A stretch of 64,000 bases of DNA from Ailurus styani (lineage: Eukaryota; Chordata; Mammalia; Carnivora; Ailuridae). This document shows positions 32,697-46,941 of this stretch, in pieces (position 1 is the stretch's first letter; every line of letters starts with the position of its first letter). The notes under the pieces are model-generated. The model had not been told where the DNA came from. It made no database searches and saw nothing but the letters and a program-made list of their open reading frames with translations. The translations under genes were made by a program, and so were the position numbers. The stretch lies in contig LNAC01000278.1 of NCBI GenBank assembly GCA_002007465.1, positions 62,001-126,000 on the forward strand, in the 5' to 3' direction.

Positions 32697-34555
32697 GGGG
32701 AAATATGTACATTTGTGTAGGTTGGGCGTGGAATTAGGCAGATGCCAGCTACCCCCAAAAGCCGGCCCCTGTGACCTGGCCTCTCCCTAAGCTGCCCTGT
32801 CTCAGGGCCCTGGCTCCCCTGACCTGTGCTGCTGGCTCGTGCACAGTCTGCCCTCTGTCAGCCAGCCTTTGGCTGCTGAGGCCCTGCAGGTCTGCTGGAT
32901 TCAGGCCAGTCTCCAAACCCTGCAGAGCCTCTGGGGTGGAAAGCGCCCACTCACAGAAAGTCTTCCTTAGGTAACAGCTTTAAACTGGTGACAGACCGTC
33001 CCGCTTGGACCAGCTGCCTGATGCCATCCCCGGCTTCTCTAGTGATCAAGACCCCCAGGTGTCCCACACTACCTACCTCCGAAAGGCAGGCCGGATTTCC
33101 CCAGTTCTGTGTTCAGGGGGAATATGTGCATTTGTGTAGGTTAAGGCTTAGAATTAGACAGATGCCAGGTCCCCTCCATGGCCTCCTCCTGTCAGCTGAC
33201 CTCCCTCGACATTGTTGGGTGTCAGGACCCTGGCTCCTCTGACCTGTGCTGTGGATGCTTGGGCAGTACCCACACCGTCAGCTGGCCTAGGGCTGCAGGG
33301 CCCACTCCAGGCCCACAGAGCTCTGGCAAGACCCCAACCACCAAATGGCTTCCGGGTGCAGAGAGCCCACACCCTGAAAATATTTCTGAGGCTCCATCTG
33401 AAACTGGGGGCTATCGGTCCCCATTTGGACTGGCTGCCTGATGAGATCCCGGGTTCCCAGTCATCAAGGCTCCCAGGTGTCTCTCAGTAAAGCACACCCC
33501 AGCAGATTGCCAGAACGCCTCTTCACAATGAAGACCAGACTCCTGAAGCCTTAGCTTCAGGGAGAATATGCACGTTGGTGTTTAGGGCTTGGAATTAGGC
33601 AGATGACTTGTACCCTCCACAGCCCATTTCCATGACTTGGCCTCTCCAGACACTTGCCCTGTACCAGGTCCCTGGCTCCTGACCTGGGCACAGCCAGCCC
33701 TCCAAGGGCAGCTCAGGCCTTCCTGGCTGGTGAAGTTCGGTTTGGCTCCAAACCACCCACATAGCCTCCAGGATGGAGGGAACCCCCGCCCCCCAATCTT
33801 TCTGAGGCAGCAGCTTTACAGTGGCATCAGTCAGTCCCCATTTGATGGGTTGCCTGATGCGGTCCCAGGCTTACCAGTAATCAAGGCTCCCACGCGTCTC
33901 TTGGTGAAGGATACCAGGTAGCTAGCCAGCCTCCATCCTGACAAGGCAGTCCTGTCTCCTCCAGCTTTGACTCCAGGAGAAATATTCACATTTGTGAAGG
34001 TTAGGTAGATGGATTATATCCCCAACATCTCACTGCCGTGATCTGACCTTTCCATACACTTGCCGGGTTCCGGGTTCTCTGCCACCCGGAGCGGCGCGGC
34101 TCGTGCATGCGCAGTACGCATCCCCCGTCCCACCTTGGGCAGCTGGGACCTCCTAGCCCCCGGAGGCTAGTCATCAAGGAACTCAGGTGTTTCCAATTGC
34201 CCAATACCCAGGCTATTAGGTTGGCCGCACCCTGGCAAGGCAGTCCAATGTCCTCCAGCTCTGCCTTTAGGGGGAATATGTGCATTGTGTAGATTAGGGC
34301 TTGGAATTAGGCAGATGCCAGGTACCCCCAACACCTTGCTCCCCCCCACCAGGCTTCTCAGGACGCTTCCTGTAACAGGTCCCTGGCTAACCTGACCTAT
34401 ATCGCACATGCGCAGTAGAAATGAATCGGCTGGTCTTGGGCAGGTGGGGCCTATCCCCAACCACCCAGGCCCTGTCAGGATGCAACTTTAAACTGGTCAC
34501 AGCCAGTCCCCATTTGCACCGGCTGCATTATGGTGCCCTAGGCTTCTACCATTTT
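32697..34555 (+). repeat. GC-rich degenerate tandem array, about five units
   Basis: Five units start with forms of ggggaatatgtgcatttgtg at 32697, 33116, 33560, 33976 and 34270, giving spacings of about 419, 444, 416 and 294 bases, plus a last unit of about 285. Each continues with ggcttggaattaggcagatg or a variant; the first three or four also share ccctggctcc..gacctg, a tggactggctgcctgatg-like phrase and a cagtcatcaaggctcccagg-like phrase. Divergence is high, so the array is old. It explains the GC-rich open frames on both strands here. Confidence 0.8.
34102..34115. promoter_or_regulatory. NRF1-like motif in array unit 4
   Basis: cgtgcatgcgcagt resembles the NRF1 half-site core GCATGCGCA. 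A second copy, cacatgcgcagt, lies at about 34407 in the next unit. Motif match only. Confidence 0.35.
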
Positions 34556-35045
34556 AACCTAATAACCAAATCAGCTAAATGTTTAGTGATTTAAGTGTAT
34601 TTCTAAATAGTATTTGTGTTGTCTGGCCACAAATCCATTTACTTCATTAAGTTTGCATATCTTCATATATTGTGATTCACTCAAGAAGTTAATAGCCTCA
34701 GCATTTTACAAGTCACTCTGTGCAGTTAGGAAGACAGAAAGCTTTTAGTTCACATCATTCTCCCTTGAATTGAGAGCTCAATAAGCTATTTCCTCATGTT
34801 GAAATAAATACTATTTAATGAGAATGCGGACCAAATTCTGTCACTAGAGAAGTGTGTGTGTCCGTAATGAGCCCAGGCAAACAATATTTGATATATCTAA
34901 ATTCTAGTTCAATCAAAGAATTTTGAAAAGCTCTTAGAATTCATTTTGGCTTATTCTGTATGACCCTGATCAGTATGCATATTTGTTTGCCTGTTTTTGA
35001 ATGGTAGTTATTCTGCTTGTTGAATTCATTGCCCAACGACTGGTT
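34556..35045. other. AT-rich unique DNA
   Basis: About 490 bases without a recognised repeat or gene. Moderately complex, with TAAT-type cores (for example gtaatgagccc at 34864). It might extend the candidate regulatory block on the other side of the GC-rich array. Confidence 0.35.
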
Positions 35046-35176
35046 TTTAAAAATATGGTCTACTGGACCTCTCTGACCCATTTGATACTGTCCATTACCA
35101 TGGCTTCATGGTCCCTCCTCTCTGATCTCCGCAAATACCACTGTCTGAGGTCCTCCTAACACTGATCATTCTTTTT

Positions 35177-37027
<1,851 letters not shown>

Positions 37028-37068
37028 TTATTGCTTCATTCATAGACATTAACTCTCAAATCTGTTTC

Positions 37069-37263
37069 TTTTTTTTTTTTTAAGATTTTATTTATTTGAC
37101 AGAGAGAGAGAGATCACAAGTAGACCGAGAGGCAGGGAGAGAGAGAGGAGGAAGGAGGTTCCCTGCCGAGCAGGGAGCCCAATGTGGGCCTCCATCCCAG
37201 GACCCTGAGATCATGACCTGAGCTGAAGACAGAGGCTTTAACCCACTGAGCCACCCAGGTGCC
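37069..37263 (-). mobile_element. Carnivore SINE, young
   Basis: Poly-T/aagattttatttatttgacag to ccacccaggtgcc. Perfect duplication ctcaaatctgtttc at 37055-37068 and 37264-37277. Inserted in the L2. Confidence 0.96.
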
Positions 37264-39049
37264 CTCAAATCTGTTTCCTCAATGCCAACCTTAACCTTGA
37301 ATTCCAAGCTTGCATTTTTAAATGTATTTTGAACACCTCTATGTGGACATACAAAATATATTTTTTTTCATTATCATTTATTACCTACCTGAATACACAA
37401 AACACTGGTCCTTTACCTAGATTCCTCTTCTTAGTTCATGGTATCGCCATCCATCCTTTTTTTCCAAGCTAGAAATCTCAGTTATTCTCGTTTACTCCCT
37501 CTTTTACCCCTCTCATGTTCAGTCAGTAATTCTGAATATTCTTTTATAGAAAAATATTCAATCTAGCCCATTTTTCCATTCTCTGCCTTTGCCCTAGTTT
37601 ATGCTTACATCATCTTTCATGTGGACTATCCAAACAGCCTCAGAATTGGTCTCCTTTTGGCATAGGGAATGGTCAACAAAATCAACAAAAGTAGGCCAAC
37701 ACCAAGACATATTGTAATTAAATTTGCAAAATGTAGCAATAAAGAAAAAATTCCTAAAAGCAGCAAGACAGTAGAAGTCCCTAACTTACAAGGGAAGACC
37801 AAGGTTAGCAGCAGATCTCTCCACAGAAACTTTTGGCAAGCCAGAAGGCAGTGGCATGATATATTCAATGTGCTGGGTAGAATAGAATACTAGATAGAAT
37901 AGAATACTCTATCCAACAAGACTATCATTCAGAATAGAAGGAGAGATAAAAAATTTCCCAGACAAACAAAACTAAAGGACTTCATGACCCCTAAACCAGC
38001 CCTGCAAGAAATATTAAAAGGACACTTTAAGTGGAAAGGAAAGACCAAAAATGACCAAGACCAGAAAGGAACAGAGAAAATCTCCAGAAACAATGTCAGA
38101 ACAACTAATAAACTGGCACTAAATACATATCTATCAATAATTACTCTGAATATAAATGGACTAAATGCTCCAATCAAAAGACATAGGGTGTCAGAATGGA
38201 TTTAAAAAAACCCACAAAAACACAAAAACAAAAAACAAGACCCATCTACATGCTGCCTACAAGAGATTCATTTTAGAGCTGAAGACACCTTCAGATTGAA
38301 AGTGAGGGGATAGAGAAACATTTATCATGTAAAGGGACATCAAAAGAAAGCCAGAGTAGCCATCCTTATATCAAACTTGATTTTAAACCAAGGAATGTAA
38401 CAAAAGATGAAGAAAGGCAGTATATAATAACAAAGGGGTCTATCCAACAGGAACATCTAACAATGTAAATATTTATGCCCCCAACATAGGAGCACCCAAA
38501 TACATAAAACAATTAATAACAAACATAAAGGAATTCATTGATAATAATATAGTAACAGTAGGGGACTTTAACGCCCCACTTACAGCAATGGACAGCTCAT
38601 CTAAACAGAAAATCAACAAGGAAACAATGACTTTAATGACACGCTGGACTGGATGGACTTAACAGATATACTCAAAACATTACATCCTAATGCAGCAGAA
38701 TACATATTCTTTTCAAGTGCACATGAGACATTCTCCAGAATAGATCATGTACTAGGTCACAAGTCAGGCCTCAACAAGAACAAAAAAGACTGAAATCATA
38801 CCACAATGCTATGAAACTGGAAGTCAATCACAAGAAAAAATTTGGAAAGACAACAAATACATGGAGGTTAAAAAACACACTACTGAACAATGAATGGGTC
38901 AACCAGGAAATCACAGAGGAAATTAAAAAAATGAAAACAAAGAAAATGGAAACACAATGGTCCAAAACCTTTGGGATGCGCAAAAGTGGTCCTAGAGGGA
39001 GTATATTGCAGTACAGGCCTTCCTCAAGGAGCAAGAAAATTCTCAAATA

Positions 39050-39245
39050 GGGCGCCTGGGTGGCTCAGTGGGTTAAAGCCTCTGCCTTTGGCTCAGGTCA
39101 TGATCTCAGGGTCCTGGGATCGAGGCCCACATCGGGCTCTCTGCTCAGCAGGGAGCCTGCTTCCTCCTCTCTCTCTGCCTGCCTCTCTGCCTACTTGTGA
39201 TCTCTCTCTCTGTCAAATAAATAAATAAAATCTAAAAAAAAAAAA
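39050..39245 (+). mobile_element. Carnivore SINE, young, in L1 number 3
   Basis: Near-consensus. Perfect 17-base duplication aagaaaattctcaaata at 39033-39049 and 39246-39262. Confidence 0.97.
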
Positions 39246-39480
39246 AAGAAAATTCTCAAATAAACAACAACCTAATCTTGCACCTAAAGGAGATAGAAAA
39301 AGCACAACAAGGCCTAAAGCCCGCAGAAGGGAAATAATAATGATTAGAGCAGAAATAATGGATATAGAAACTAGGAAAAAAAAAAAAAGAACAGATCAAT
39401 GAAACCAGGAGCTTGTTCTTTTAAAAAAATTAATAAAATCGATAAATCCCTAGCCAGACTTATCAAAAAGAAAAGAGAAA

Positions 39481-39585
39481 AGGGGCACCTGGCTGGCTCA
39501 GTTGGTAGAGCATGAGGCTCTCGATCTTGAGTCCCACACCAGGTGTCGAGACTACTTAAATAAATAAGTCAGTCTTTAAGAAAAA
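39481..39585 (+). mobile_element. Short carnivore SINE, tRNA-like type
   Basis: About 105 bases: ggggcacctggctggctcag, ttggtagagcatgaggctct, cttgagtcccacaccaggtg, acttaaataaataa. It lacks the CT-rich part and keeps a more tRNA-like head with box A and box B. Perfect duplication aaaaagaaaagagaaa at 39465-39480 and 39586-39601. Confidence 0.9.
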
Positions 39586-41827
39586 AAAAAGAAAAGAGAA
39601 AGAATCCAATAAATAAAATCATAAATGAGAGAGGAAAAATAACAACCAACACCACAGAAACACATACAATTATAAGAGAATATTATGAAAAACTATATGC
39701 CAACAAATTGGGCAACCTGGAAGAAAAGGATAAATTCCTAGAAACATATAAATGACCAAAACTGAATCAGGGAGAAATAGAAAACTTGAACAGATTGATA
39801 ACCAGCAAAGAAATTGAATCAGTAATCAAAAATCTCCCAACAAGCAAAAGTCCAAGGTCAGATGGCTTCCCAGTGGAATTCAACCAATTGTTGAAATGAG
39901 AGTTAATACCTATTCTTCTCAAACTATTCCAAAAAATAGAAGGAAAACTTCCAAACTCATTCTATGAGGCCAGCATTACCCTGATACCAAAACTAAAAAC
40001 TCCACTAAATAAGGGAACTACAGGGAACTATAGGGAACCAACATCCCTGAGGAACATGAATAAAAAAATTCTCAATAAAATACTAGCAAATCAAATCCAA
40101 CAGTACATTAAATGAATCATTCACCATGATCAAATGGGATTTATTCCACGGATGCAAGGGTGGTTCAATATTCCCAAATCAATCAATGTGATGCACCACA
40201 TAAATAAAAGAAAGGGTAAGAACAATATGATCATTTCAATAGATGCAGAAAAAGCATTTGACAAAGTACGACATCCATTTAAGATAAAAACAAAACCCTC
40301 AACGAACTATGTTTAGAGGGAACATACCTCAACATAACAGAGGCCATATATGAAAAACCCTCAGCTAACATTTCCTCAATGGGGAAAAACAGACCTTTTC
40401 TTCTATGGTCAGGAACAAGACAAGGATGCCCACTCTCACCACTGTTGTTCAACATAGTACTGGAAGTCCTAGCTTCAGCAATCAGACAACAAAAAGAAAT
40501 AAAAGGCATCCAAATTGGCAAGAAAGAAATCAAAGTTTCACTGTCTGCAGATGACATGATACTGTATATAGAAAACCCAAAAGACTCCACCCAAAAACTG
40601 CTAGAGCTGACACATGAATTCAGTAAAGTCATAGGATATAAAATCAATGTACAGAAGTCTGTTGCATTTCTATACAGCAATAATGAGCAGCAGAAAGAGA
40701 AATCAAGGAATGATCTCACTTACAATTATACCAGAAACCCTAACCTAGGAATAAACCTAACCAAAGAGGTAAAAGATTTGTACTCTGAAAACTATAGAAC
40801 ATTGATGAAAGAAATTGGAGATGACACGAAGAAATAGAAAAACTTCCCATGCTCATGGATTGGAAGAAGAAATATTGTTAAAATGTCTTTTCCACCCAAA
40901 GCAATCTATACATTTAATGCAATCCCTATCAAAATACCAATAGCATTTTTCACAGACATTGAACAAACAATCCTAAAGTATGTTTGGAACCATGAAAGAC
41001 CCTGATGTAGCCAAAGCAATATTGAAAAAGAAAAGCAAAGCTGGTGTCATCAATTTCTGGACTTCAAGCTCTATTACAAAGCTATAATCATCAAGACAGT
41101 ATGATACTGGCACAGAAATAGACACATACATCAATGGAACAGAATAGAAAACCCAGAAATGGACCCACAACTCTATGGTCAACTAATCTTCGACAAAGCA
41201 GGAAAGAATATGCAATAGGAAAAAGACAGTCTCTTCAACAAATGGTGTTTGGAAAACTGGACGGTAACATGCAGAAAAATGAAACTAGACCAGCTTCTTA
41301 CACATACACAAAAATAAATTCAAAGTGGATGAAAGACCTAAATGTGAGACAGGGAAACACAAACAAAAACAAACTATTGGGACTTCATCAAAATAAAAAG
41401 CTTCTGCTGGTGAAGGAAAGAATCAACAAAACTAAAAGGAAACCTGTGGAATGGGAGATATTTGCAAATGACATATCTGATAAAGGGTTAATATCCAAAA
41501 CTATAAAGAACCTATCAAACTCAACACCCAAACACAAGAAACAACAAGTGTTGGCAGGGATGCAGAGAAAGGGGAACCTTTTTGCACTGTTGGTGGGAAT
41601 GCAAACTGGTGCAGCCACTCTGGAAAACAGTATGGAGGTTCTTCAAAAAGTTAAAACTAGAGCTACCATATGATTCATTAATTCCATTTACCCAAAGGAT
41701 TAAAAAAAATACCAATTCAGAGGTATACATGTGCCCCAGTGTTTATACCACCATCATCGACAATAGCCAAATTATGTAAAAAGCCCAAAGGTCTGCTGAC
41801 TGATGAATGGGTAAAGAAGACACGGTG

Positions 41828-41886
41828 TATATATCTATATCTATATCTATATCTATATCTATATCTATATCTATATATATACACAC
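41828..41886. repeat. (TATATC)n microsatellite in L1 number 3
   Basis: About eight copies of atatct/tatatc, ending in atatatacacacacaca. It grew from the tatatat stretch that lies at the same place in L1 ORF2's C-terminal tail in the other copies (20278, 22501). Confidence 0.92.
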
Positions 41887-43160
41887 ACAATGGAATATTA
41901 CTCAGCCATAAAAAAGAATGAAATCTTGTCATTTGCAATGACATGGATGGATCAAGAGTATAATTCTAAGCAAAATAAGTCAGTCAGAGAAAGACAAATA
42001 CCATATGATTTCACTTATATGTGGAATTTAAGAAACAAAACAAATAAACATGAGGGAAGACAAGAGAGGAAAACAAAGAAACAGACTCTTAACTATAGAG
42101 AACCAACTGATGGCTACCAGAGGGGAGGTAGTAGGGGTGATGAGTTAAATGGGTGATAAGGATTAAGCAAGGGACTTGTGATGAGCACAGATTGTTGTAT
42201 GGAAGTGTTGAATCACTAAATTCTACATCTGAAACTAAATTTATACTGTATGTTAACTAACTGGAATTTAAATAAAAACTTGAAAAGAAAAAAAGAACTG
42301 GCCTCCTTTCTTACTCCCCCTGATTGGGTCCATCCTCTTCAGTGCCAACAGTATAATTTGTCAATGAAAGACTTTTGTCAATTCCATAGCTTGCTTTTGC
42401 CTATCATGTAATGCCCAAAGAACTTAGGCTTGCAACCAACTTATGACATGGTTACCTCATGATTGTTATAGCCGGATCAACCAGCCACTCTTTGTTGATC
42501 ACTGAAAACATAAAGAATCAAAATGAATATTTTTTTTCAATCATGTTTAACACTGGATAAAGCTGCAAATTCACATAAAAAATTTATATCAAGCTCTGTA
42601 AAGAATTACCTTAGCATAAACAAAAGGATAATCTTTACATATAAACTGTAAGTTTATATATATGGCACATATATATAAACTATAACTACATATAAACTAT
42701 ACTCAACTAGAAAGTTGAGTGATGCTTCTACAAGTACATTCATTAATATGTAAATAGTAATTAAAGCACTATATTTACCCATTTGCAGACTTAAATTCCC
42801 TTGTGCAAATTCTCTGGAGTTGGATGGAGATATTGGCAAATGGATAGGAGAAAGCTTTCCTTGATGAAATAATTGCTGTTGTCCCTTTGACTGCCATTTT
42901 ATCTTGTCAAAGACAGCTCCTTTTATTTTTCTTTTTGTTAAGACGGCTTATTTTTAATTATGTAACAGAAAAATATTGTATTTTCCCAATTAAAAGTTTT
43001 AGCTTTGCTGCCAGAAAATACTGGGTGGGGGGAACCCTCTATATTAGGACATTAAAACCCAAGTCGTTTTTTTCTCCCCTCAAAAATTTCAGTTATTTTT
43101 CCCCAAAGGTCTTTTTCTCTGAAATGCCATTTAGGATCTACAGGCAGGGAATCTAAGTAG

Positions 43161-43175
43161 CCACTAGAGGGCGCC
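43161..43175 (+). promoter_or_regulatory. CTCF core motif
   Basis: CCACTAGAGGGCGCC matches the vertebrate CTCF core CCASYAGRKGGCRSY at all 15 positions. It lies in non-repetitive DNA and not in a SINE, so it was not simply carried in by a transposon. Occupancy cannot be seen from sequence. Confidence 0.7.
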
Positions 43176-43310
43176 AGCCACTTATACAACGACTGAGTAA
43201 GGGTTCCTCACCTCCCTTCTGAACTATTTCTAGATCAGAAAAGATGAGTGTGCTTAGTAAAAACCTTGGTAAATAGTTTATGTTCTCTTTCCCTTGTGAT
43301 TTGTTGTGAG

Positions 43311-43312
<2 letters not shown>

Positions 43313-43354
<42 letters not shown>
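43313..43354. repeat. (CA)n microsatellite
   Basis: A pure run of about 20 CA dinucleotides between gagata and gaaaccgg. Likely length-polymorphic. Confidence 0.97.
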
Positions 43355-43356
<2 letters not shown>

Positions 43357-44167
43357 AACCGGAGATTGCTATGGCCTATGGCCACACCGTATTTCCCCCA
43401 TCATAAAAATAGCTTCTGTGGTCTTCATTACAGGGCAGAAGGACAGATCAAAGCTACATTTCTTTCTCAACTCTTCTTTCCTTAACCCCTTGCCATGTTT
43501 TAAAATTGGCCGTGAAGTTTATTATATTCTTTCATTGTATTTTCTGTTGTACTTTTATTGAATGTCTGTAATTATATTAACTGACTTTAAAGTGGTTGGA
43601 TTTCTCTTTTCCTTCCTTTCTGTTTCTGTTTTGCTATCTTCCCTTACATATTCCCAAGCATTTTTCCCTCTATTTATTTTTTTTCAAATATTTGACCCCT
43701 GAAAGTGATATTACAAGAAATGAAGCCATGCTATACAAAACTCTAAGTAAGAAAAGCCTAACATAGGAGCCAGAATCTGCGTGCTTCGTCCAAACTTCCC
43801 TGGGGCTGGTCTTCCACAGCAGGTGTGGGTGAATGTGGTGCTTCATCAGCCAGATAGAAAAGACATCTCTCTGAGTCTTTCTAGAAAAGGAGAGTCAGCA
43901 AGACGTGTGATTTGGGAGCATCTGGGAATGTAGTTCACAATAGCATGCAGTGTTAGTCAAACAAGATAAAGTCTGTTACTATTGTACAGAAAAGATCAAA
44001 GAGTCTGTAAACTCCAGTGAATTTAAGAGTCACCATATTGGTGAGAGCAAAAATCCATTTAGCTTATTTTTCATTCTTGAAATAATGTCACAAAGGAAGT
44101 TTTGCAGGAATGTATAGTCACATATCGTGACCTCCTCAATATGTCCCTAAAGCATCTGTTTGTCTTT

Positions 44168-44360
44168 TTTTTTTTAGATTATTTATTTATTTATTTGACA
44201 CACAGAGAGAGATCACAAGTAGGCAGAGAGACAGGCAGAGTGAGGGGGAAGCAGGCTCCCTGTTGAGCAGAGAGCCCAATGCAGGGCTTGATCCCAGGAC
44301 CCTGAGATCATGACCTGAGCTGAAGGCAGAGGCTTAACCCACTGAGCCACCCAGGTGCCC
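44168..44360 (-). mobile_element. Carnivore SINE, young
   Basis: Standard minus-strand copy. Duplication catctgtttgtcttt (44153-44167) and catctgttggtcttt (44361-44375), one mismatch. Confidence 0.96.
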
Positions 44361-44375
44361 CATCTGTTGGTCTTT

Positions 44376-44939
44376 ATAATCAATCCACTACAGTTCTTCA
44401 TCTGTGTAATATTTAAATTCTTTTGGTGACTCCTCTATCTCAGCCTGTAAATCCTCTTGAGATTAGAAGCTCCTCATGTTTATAGTCACTTATTTATTTT
44501 TAAAAAAGCATCACTGTGTACTTACATTGTCCAGGTACCATTTGATATATGTCCTGAGAATACAGGATAAAGAGACAGAATTCCCTTACCCTTGAAAAGG
44601 TCAGCATAGTGGGAAAGTGGCCTTGTACAGAAAGTGTCAAGTAGTAATCTTGTCTTAATTACCTCTTGCAAGGATGCCTCCTTCCTCTAGTGTTCCAGAA
44701 TTTATTGAAAAAATTCAAGGAGAGCCTCCACCATTGGTAAACCAAATAATATCACTCTTGTTATTAAGATGTAAATTGTTCATGCATATCGCAGTTCTTT
44801 CTTTCCTGGTTATTACCTTCAGTCACTCTTCACACATTTTTTCAGTGCCTACAAAGTGCCAGGCACTGCGCTAGGATAAAAGTACAAATATGACACAGTG
44901 CTCCTGGCTCTCCACGTTGTTTATGTCACATCTCCTGTG
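44376..44939. other. Mostly unassigned DNA with an L2/MIR-like piece
   Basis: tttcagtgcctacaaagtgc then caggcactgcgctaggataa at 44842-44880 resembles the reverse of an L2 3' end. Weak MIR/L2 similarity also at 44509-44600. The rest is unassigned. Confidence 0.4.
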
Positions 44940-46930
44940 TCCTTAAACCTCCAACACTTCCTCTTCCCTCACTCTCAACTGGTGATCTCACTTTACACTT
45001 TTTTGAAGGAATAGAAGCCAACAGGCAAGAATTACCTCATCTTCTCACCATCCAATTTACAACACATCTAACTCTGAATACATGTACTCTCTCTTTTCAC
45101 AAGGAGGAAGCATACCCTCTCCTCTCCAGGGCTCTGGATCGCATGACTGACAAGCTTTACTCTGGCCATTATCTGCCCCTTTCTGCATCATGTCTTAAGT
45201 GTTATTTGTAAGTAAACTCTCTCTAGAGTTCAAAACCTTGCCAGCTTCTGCCCCGACTTTCAGCATCCTTTCATGGGGAAACTTAACAATTGTTGGTACT
45301 TGCTCTCTTCTTTCTCACTTCTCTGTCTCCGTTCAACCCACTGCAGTTAGACATCCAACAAGTTTGCTGAAATGACCTTTAAATCAAATCTGTCACCAGT
45401 GACTCCACCTTGTCAAGTACAACGTCAGTTTTCAGTCCTGTCTAATTTGACCACACTGCAGGATTTGGCAGAGATGCCATTTCCTCCTCCTTAGAACACA
45501 TTCCATTGTTGGCTTCTATTACCAAATGCTCTCAGTTTCCTCCCACAACACTGGAATTACTTCTGGGTCACCTCTTCCTTTACTCCGCCTCTAAATATTA
45601 GGCATCCTAGGTCTCTCTTCTAGGACCTCTTTTCTTCCGTAGTTAGTCACTTCTCACTTCATAGGTGATTCTATCTGGTCTTGTTGCTTTCAATACAATC
45701 TATAGGCTGATGAATTACAAAATTATGTGTCTAACTCTGATCTCTCCCCAGATCTACATACTTGAATATTTAATACTTGAATATTCTCTCCTTGTATCCC
45801 TTAGTGCTTCTCAAAGGTAACAAGACAAAAATAGAATGTTTTCCTACCCCCAGACTTCTCCAGCTTGGGTAAAGCATTCCTGGTCACCCCGTGCTTCCTT
45901 TTGCCACGCCATCGGGCCCATCAGAGAGTCCTGTCTGCCCTCCTGCAAACTGGAACCTATGCACGCCTCTGCTCACCACCATACCTGCTAAGACCTTTGT
46001 CCAAACCACCCTCACCTCTGGTCTGGATGACAGGAATGGCCATCTGAACATTATGCTTACCTTCTCGCCCACTGCTAAAGAAGCCAGAGAGACTTTTAAA
46101 AAGGAAATCACATGACTGCCCTCCCTAAAACCCTCTGATGATTTCCTGTTGCCCTTAGAGTAAAACTGCCGCTCCTGTCCAAGCCTCTGAGACCTGCATA
46201 GCTTTCTGGCCTCATCTGCTACCACTCTCCTCCTCTTCGCTGTACTCTGAGCACATGGGCTGGCTTGACAGCCCTCATTGAATGCCAAAGACATTTCTGC
46301 CTTAGGATTTGCTCTTACTGTTCCCTATGCTAGAAATACTCTTCCCATGGATCTCTCCCCTAGGCGGACTCCCTCCCATCATTCACTTCCTTGAGCTGCT
46401 TGTACAAACGTTGGCCCCTCAGACCCCCCTCACCACTCTGCCCAAAGTGTTCTCCCACCCACTGCCCACCCCCGAAGTCATTCTATATCCCATTACCTAT
46501 CCCATTACCCTGTTTTACTTTTTCAGAAGACTTACTATCACCTGAAGGTATTTACTTGTTCACATTTTTTGGTCTCTCTCCTCCCTAGAATATTAAGGCA
46601 AAGGGCATGGCCATCATGAGTCTTACTCAGCCCTGCATCCCAGGTGTCTGGTAAAGAGAGATGTTTATGTTTTTTACTTTTTGAAGATTTTATTTATTTA
46701 TTTGACAGAGAGAGATCACAAGTAGGCAGAGAGGCAGGCAGAGAGAGAGAGAGAGAGAGGAGAAAGCAGGCTCCCTGCTGAGCGGAGGGCCTGATGCAGG
46801 GCTCGATCCCAGGACCCTGAGATCATGACCTGAGCCGAAGGCAGAGGCTTAACCCACTGAGCCACCCAGGCACCCCAGAGAGATGTTTATTTATTAAATA
46901 AATGATATATTGAATGAATAGATGAATGAA
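44940..46930 (+). mobile_element. Long ancient L2 LINE
   Basis: About 1.8 kb of L2 once the SINE is removed, longer than most surviving L2 copies. Phrases in order: ggtgattctatctggtcttg (45665), agacctttgtccaaaccacc (45990), gatgatttcctgttgccctt (46137), tgctagaaatactcttccca (46328), cctgcatcccaggtgtctgg (46632), then the terminal gaatgaat repeat at 46913-46941. No open frame of useful length. Confidence 0.75.
46669..46876 (-). mobile_element. Carnivore SINE, young, in L2 3' end
   Basis: Standard minus-strand copy with a (GA)n run in the body. Perfect duplication agagagatgtttat at 46655-46668 and 46877-46890. Confidence 0.96.
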
Positions 46931-46941
46931 TGAATGAATAG

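Larger units (their letters stand above)
38114..41700 (+). pseudogene. L1 ORF2 remnant (element 3): endonuclease, RT, C-terminus
   Basis: ORF2 starts at ctggcactaaatac, where the initiator codon is not ATG. The endonuclease part includes gtaggggactttaacgcccc (38558, VGDFNAP). The RT part has the longest frame, 40379-40837 (152 codons), with [17 protein letters not shown] and the catalytic ADD as SADDM. The C-terminus has gcactgttggtgggaatgca (41585) and a 179-codon frame, 41134-41673. Stops break the whole. Confidence 0.85.
37658..42293 (+). mobile_element. LINE-1 number 3, 5'-truncated, 4.6 kb
   Basis: Begins in the ORF1 C-terminal half (tcaacaaaagtaggccaaca), passes into ORF2 near 38114 and ends in the 3'UTR with aaaaacttgaaaagaaaaaa at 42293. 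Diverged 16-base duplication agaattggtctccttt (37642-37657) and agaactggcctccttt (42294-42309), two mismatches. Two SINEs interrupt it. Frames are short, so it is inactive. Confidence 0.92.
42500..44150. other. Unique DNA block with a CTCF motif
   Basis: About 1.65 kb without SINE or LINE sequence, one of the longest such stretches in the window. It has a CA microsatellite at 43313-43354 and a CTCF core at 43161-43175. No exon was recognised. Confidence 0.5.

Noticed and set aside
32771..34460. Several GC-rich open frames of 60-97 codons
   Set aside because: They follow from GC-rich composition in the tandem array; the frame is not kept from unit to unit and no protein family is recognisable.
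41828..41886. Regularly spaced short repeats resembling an array
   Set aside because: A simple microsatellite without spacers; CRISPR arrays do not occur in this type of genome.
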